Shown in pieces: positions 31,084 through 32,124 of a stretch of DNA of 32,124 bases. Numbering within the stretch: the first letter of the stretch is position 1; each line of letters opens with the position of its first letter. This DNA is from Bacillota bacterium (GTDB taxonomy: Bacteria; Bacillota; Clostridia; Acetivibrionales; DSM-1351). The stretch covers positions 1-32,124 of the forward strand of contig JAEYHZ010000019.1 in NCBI GenBank assembly GCA_023409265.1, written 5' to 3'. The position numbers and the translations under genes are program-made. A model generated the notes under the pieces. That model was not told the DNA's origin. It did not search any database and worked only from the letters and a program-made list of their open reading frames with translations.

Positions 31084-31994
31084 GGTATAAAAATGATTCT
31101 TGGTATAAGATTATGAAGTAAATTAACTTCAATTATATTTAAACTCTGTCACACACTATTCCATAATCTTACCATTAAATTAGAACCTATTTAAATTGTT
31201 TTGCAAAGAATCAGCCAACTTTCCAATATGTATTCCATCTACAAAAGAATGATGCACTTGAACAGAAAAAGGAAGAATCCATTTCCCATCTCTTTCAAAA
31301 AATTTTCCCCAATCAAAGAGAGGTGTAGCATTATCTTTTTTACCAGAAATGGTATGTGAAATATGTGTATATGATACCCACGGTAATGGTGAAAACTGAA
31401 ATATATCGTTTCCTAATGGTCCTGTAAAATAGTCTTTTTGATTTTCAGCCTTTTGGATAGCTATGGCTACATATTCTTCTATTGTATCCTGCATCTCAAC
31501 ATTAACAACTTTAAAAAGCTCGGTATCTTTGTTAATATATGTAAAAGCGGTATCAATACTATCATAAAGAACTATCTGATCATCTACGAAGCGGTATCTA
31601 AACTCCTCAATTTCATTTGCACATTGAGAAACAATAAAGATTAAAAGCCATTGTAAACGAATACTTCATCACTTTAACCCTTGTTAAGAAATTACTTATA
31701 TCCAACTCAAAAGTTACGCAATATGACGGCTCAATGCCGTTTCTAAATATTTGACAGTGTAATTTACGTTCCAATTGTTTTCATCAATTACCTGATAATT
31801 ATTAGCCATGTCTATATCATCTCCTTTATTAATAATGTTAGTTTACCGGACATTAAGTACATTGTTTATGTTTAAACTATTTAATAACCTTTACTTCGCA
31901 TTATCAAACAATGCCATCCAAAGTAATTCATTACAAAAAACTATATCTGTAATGTTTCTATATCAAGTTTCAACCATTACCGCACTATTCAGTT
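31072..31994 (-). mobile_element. Passenger cassette C with terminal inverted repeats
   Basis: TACTGAATGTGCGGTA (31072-31087) faces TACCGCACTATTCAGTT (31978-31994). Inside is a decayed chloramphenicol acetyltransferase gene on the minus strand. The block outside the right repeat, GCAATAGACT and GCAATAAAAAA (31031-31059), matches that of cassette A. The left edge is occupied by the second IS110 copy. Confidence 0.6.
31180..31809 (-). pseudogene. Frameshifted chloramphenicol acetyltransferase gene
   Basis: The family acetylates chloramphenicol using a catalytic His. The C-terminal half is open (31494-31180) and includes GPLGNDIFQFSPLPWVSYTH and the active-site HHSFVDGIH. The N-terminal half lies in two other frames: YQVIDENNWN from ATG 31809, then EPSYCVTFELDISNFL, then EEFRYRF and VLYDSIDTAFTYI. 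At least two frameshifts separate these blocks, so no full protein is made. AAAGGAG precedes the ATG. It is the passenger of cassette C and shows that these units can carry resistance-type genes. Confidence 0.85.
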
Positions 31995-31997
31995 GTC

Positions 31998-32124
31998 AAC
32001 GAATCATGATAGGCCATCGCAGCCGCAAATGAAAATAGGTAGTTGCCATTCTAGAGCTCATCTTATTTCTGTTATATAATTAACTGGCAGGAATAAGTTT
32101 GAATGATCATTGGAGGATTTGCAC
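31998..32124 (+). repeat. Second copy of the IS110 left end, cut by the window end
   Basis: These 127 bases are identical to positions 1-127. The preceding bases (31978-31997) are the outer edge of a passenger cassette, TACCGCACTATTCAGTTGTC. The same edge, unoccupied, occurs at 2574-2597. The insertion therefore sits at the cassette boundary. An exact 127-base terminal overlap is also what a k=127 assembly graph leaves at a repeat node, so the continuation beyond 32124 is presumably the rest of the element. Confidence 0.9.

Noticed and set aside
30187..31090. Integron attC sites between small genes.
   Set aside because: I could not find the paired RYYYAAC/GTTRRRY boxes. The repeats are simple inverted ends flanking each gene, and no integron integrase is present.
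1..32124. The identical ends might mean a circular plasmid or phage of about 32 kb.
   Set aside because: The overlap starts exactly at an insertion-sequence border and equals a common k-mer length. Content is chromosomal (sigK, cotJ), and no replication or structural genes are seen.
1..32124. CRISPR array or tRNA/rRNA genes.
   Set aside because: No regularly spaced repeats and no recognisable tRNA or rRNA sequence was seen on either strand.

Overview
The window looks like chromosomal DNA of an anaerobic, spore-forming Clostridia member, possibly near Ruminiclostridium (a tentative guess). The evidence is AT-rich DNA, split copies of the sporulation genes sigK and cotJC, cotJA and cotJB, an S-layer-homology (SLH) surface protein, a nickel-iron CO-dehydrogenase-type enzyme and strong Shine-Dalgarno sites. 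The first and last 127 bases are identical and are the left end of an IS110-family element. The window is therefore best read as a chromosomal stretch bounded by two copies of that element.

The central feature is a sporulation sigma factor gene, sigK, cut into at least three pieces on the minus strand. Codons 1-114 lie at 14524-14183. The next 31 codons (NEILMQIRASK through KEGNE) lie at 6900-6808. The rest is not in the window. The first gap, 6897-14186, is a 7.3-kb skin-like element. Its ends carry the direct repeat CATTT-N-CTATAC, and joining them restores the frame CIEN-EILM. Inside are a large serine recombinase gene ending 44 bp from one junction, two small genes upstream of it, and a plus-strand operon: a CO-dehydrogenase catalytic-subunit homologue plus a NitT/TauT-type ABC transporter. 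The second gap starts at the next AATGAGAT of sigK (6806-6813). It runs leftward out of the window past a second large serine recombinase (5219-6757), a restriction-type nuclease, a decayed ImmA/IrrE peptidase gene, tiny phage-like genes, an inverted-repeat cassette and the IS110 element.

Divergent from sigK is cotJABC (14955-15613). cotJC stops after 33 native codons, at GGPD, and a third large serine recombinase (16372-17994) follows. A third intervening element thus appears to begin there and run rightward. About 1.4 kb of native chromosome (14183-15598) is flanked on both sides by elements that split sporulation genes. By analogy with B. subtilis skin, each would be excised in the mother cell.

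The right part (18.3-32.1 kb) holds three minus-strand genes for exported proteins (a 1440-aa propeller-like protein, a 785-aa PKD/Ig-like protein and an SLH protein), then an arylamine N-acetyltransferase, an acyltransferase-like protein and a GNAT acetyltransferase. It ends in two more passenger cassettes with the same inverted repeats as the one at 2.0-2.6 kb. One carries a small SHOCT membrane-protein pair and the other a frameshifted chloramphenicol acetyltransferase gene. The end of the last cassette is occupied by the second IS110 copy, and the IS110 5' noncoding region contains a hairpin loop matching that target site. All similarity statements come from recognising motifs by eye; no search was run.
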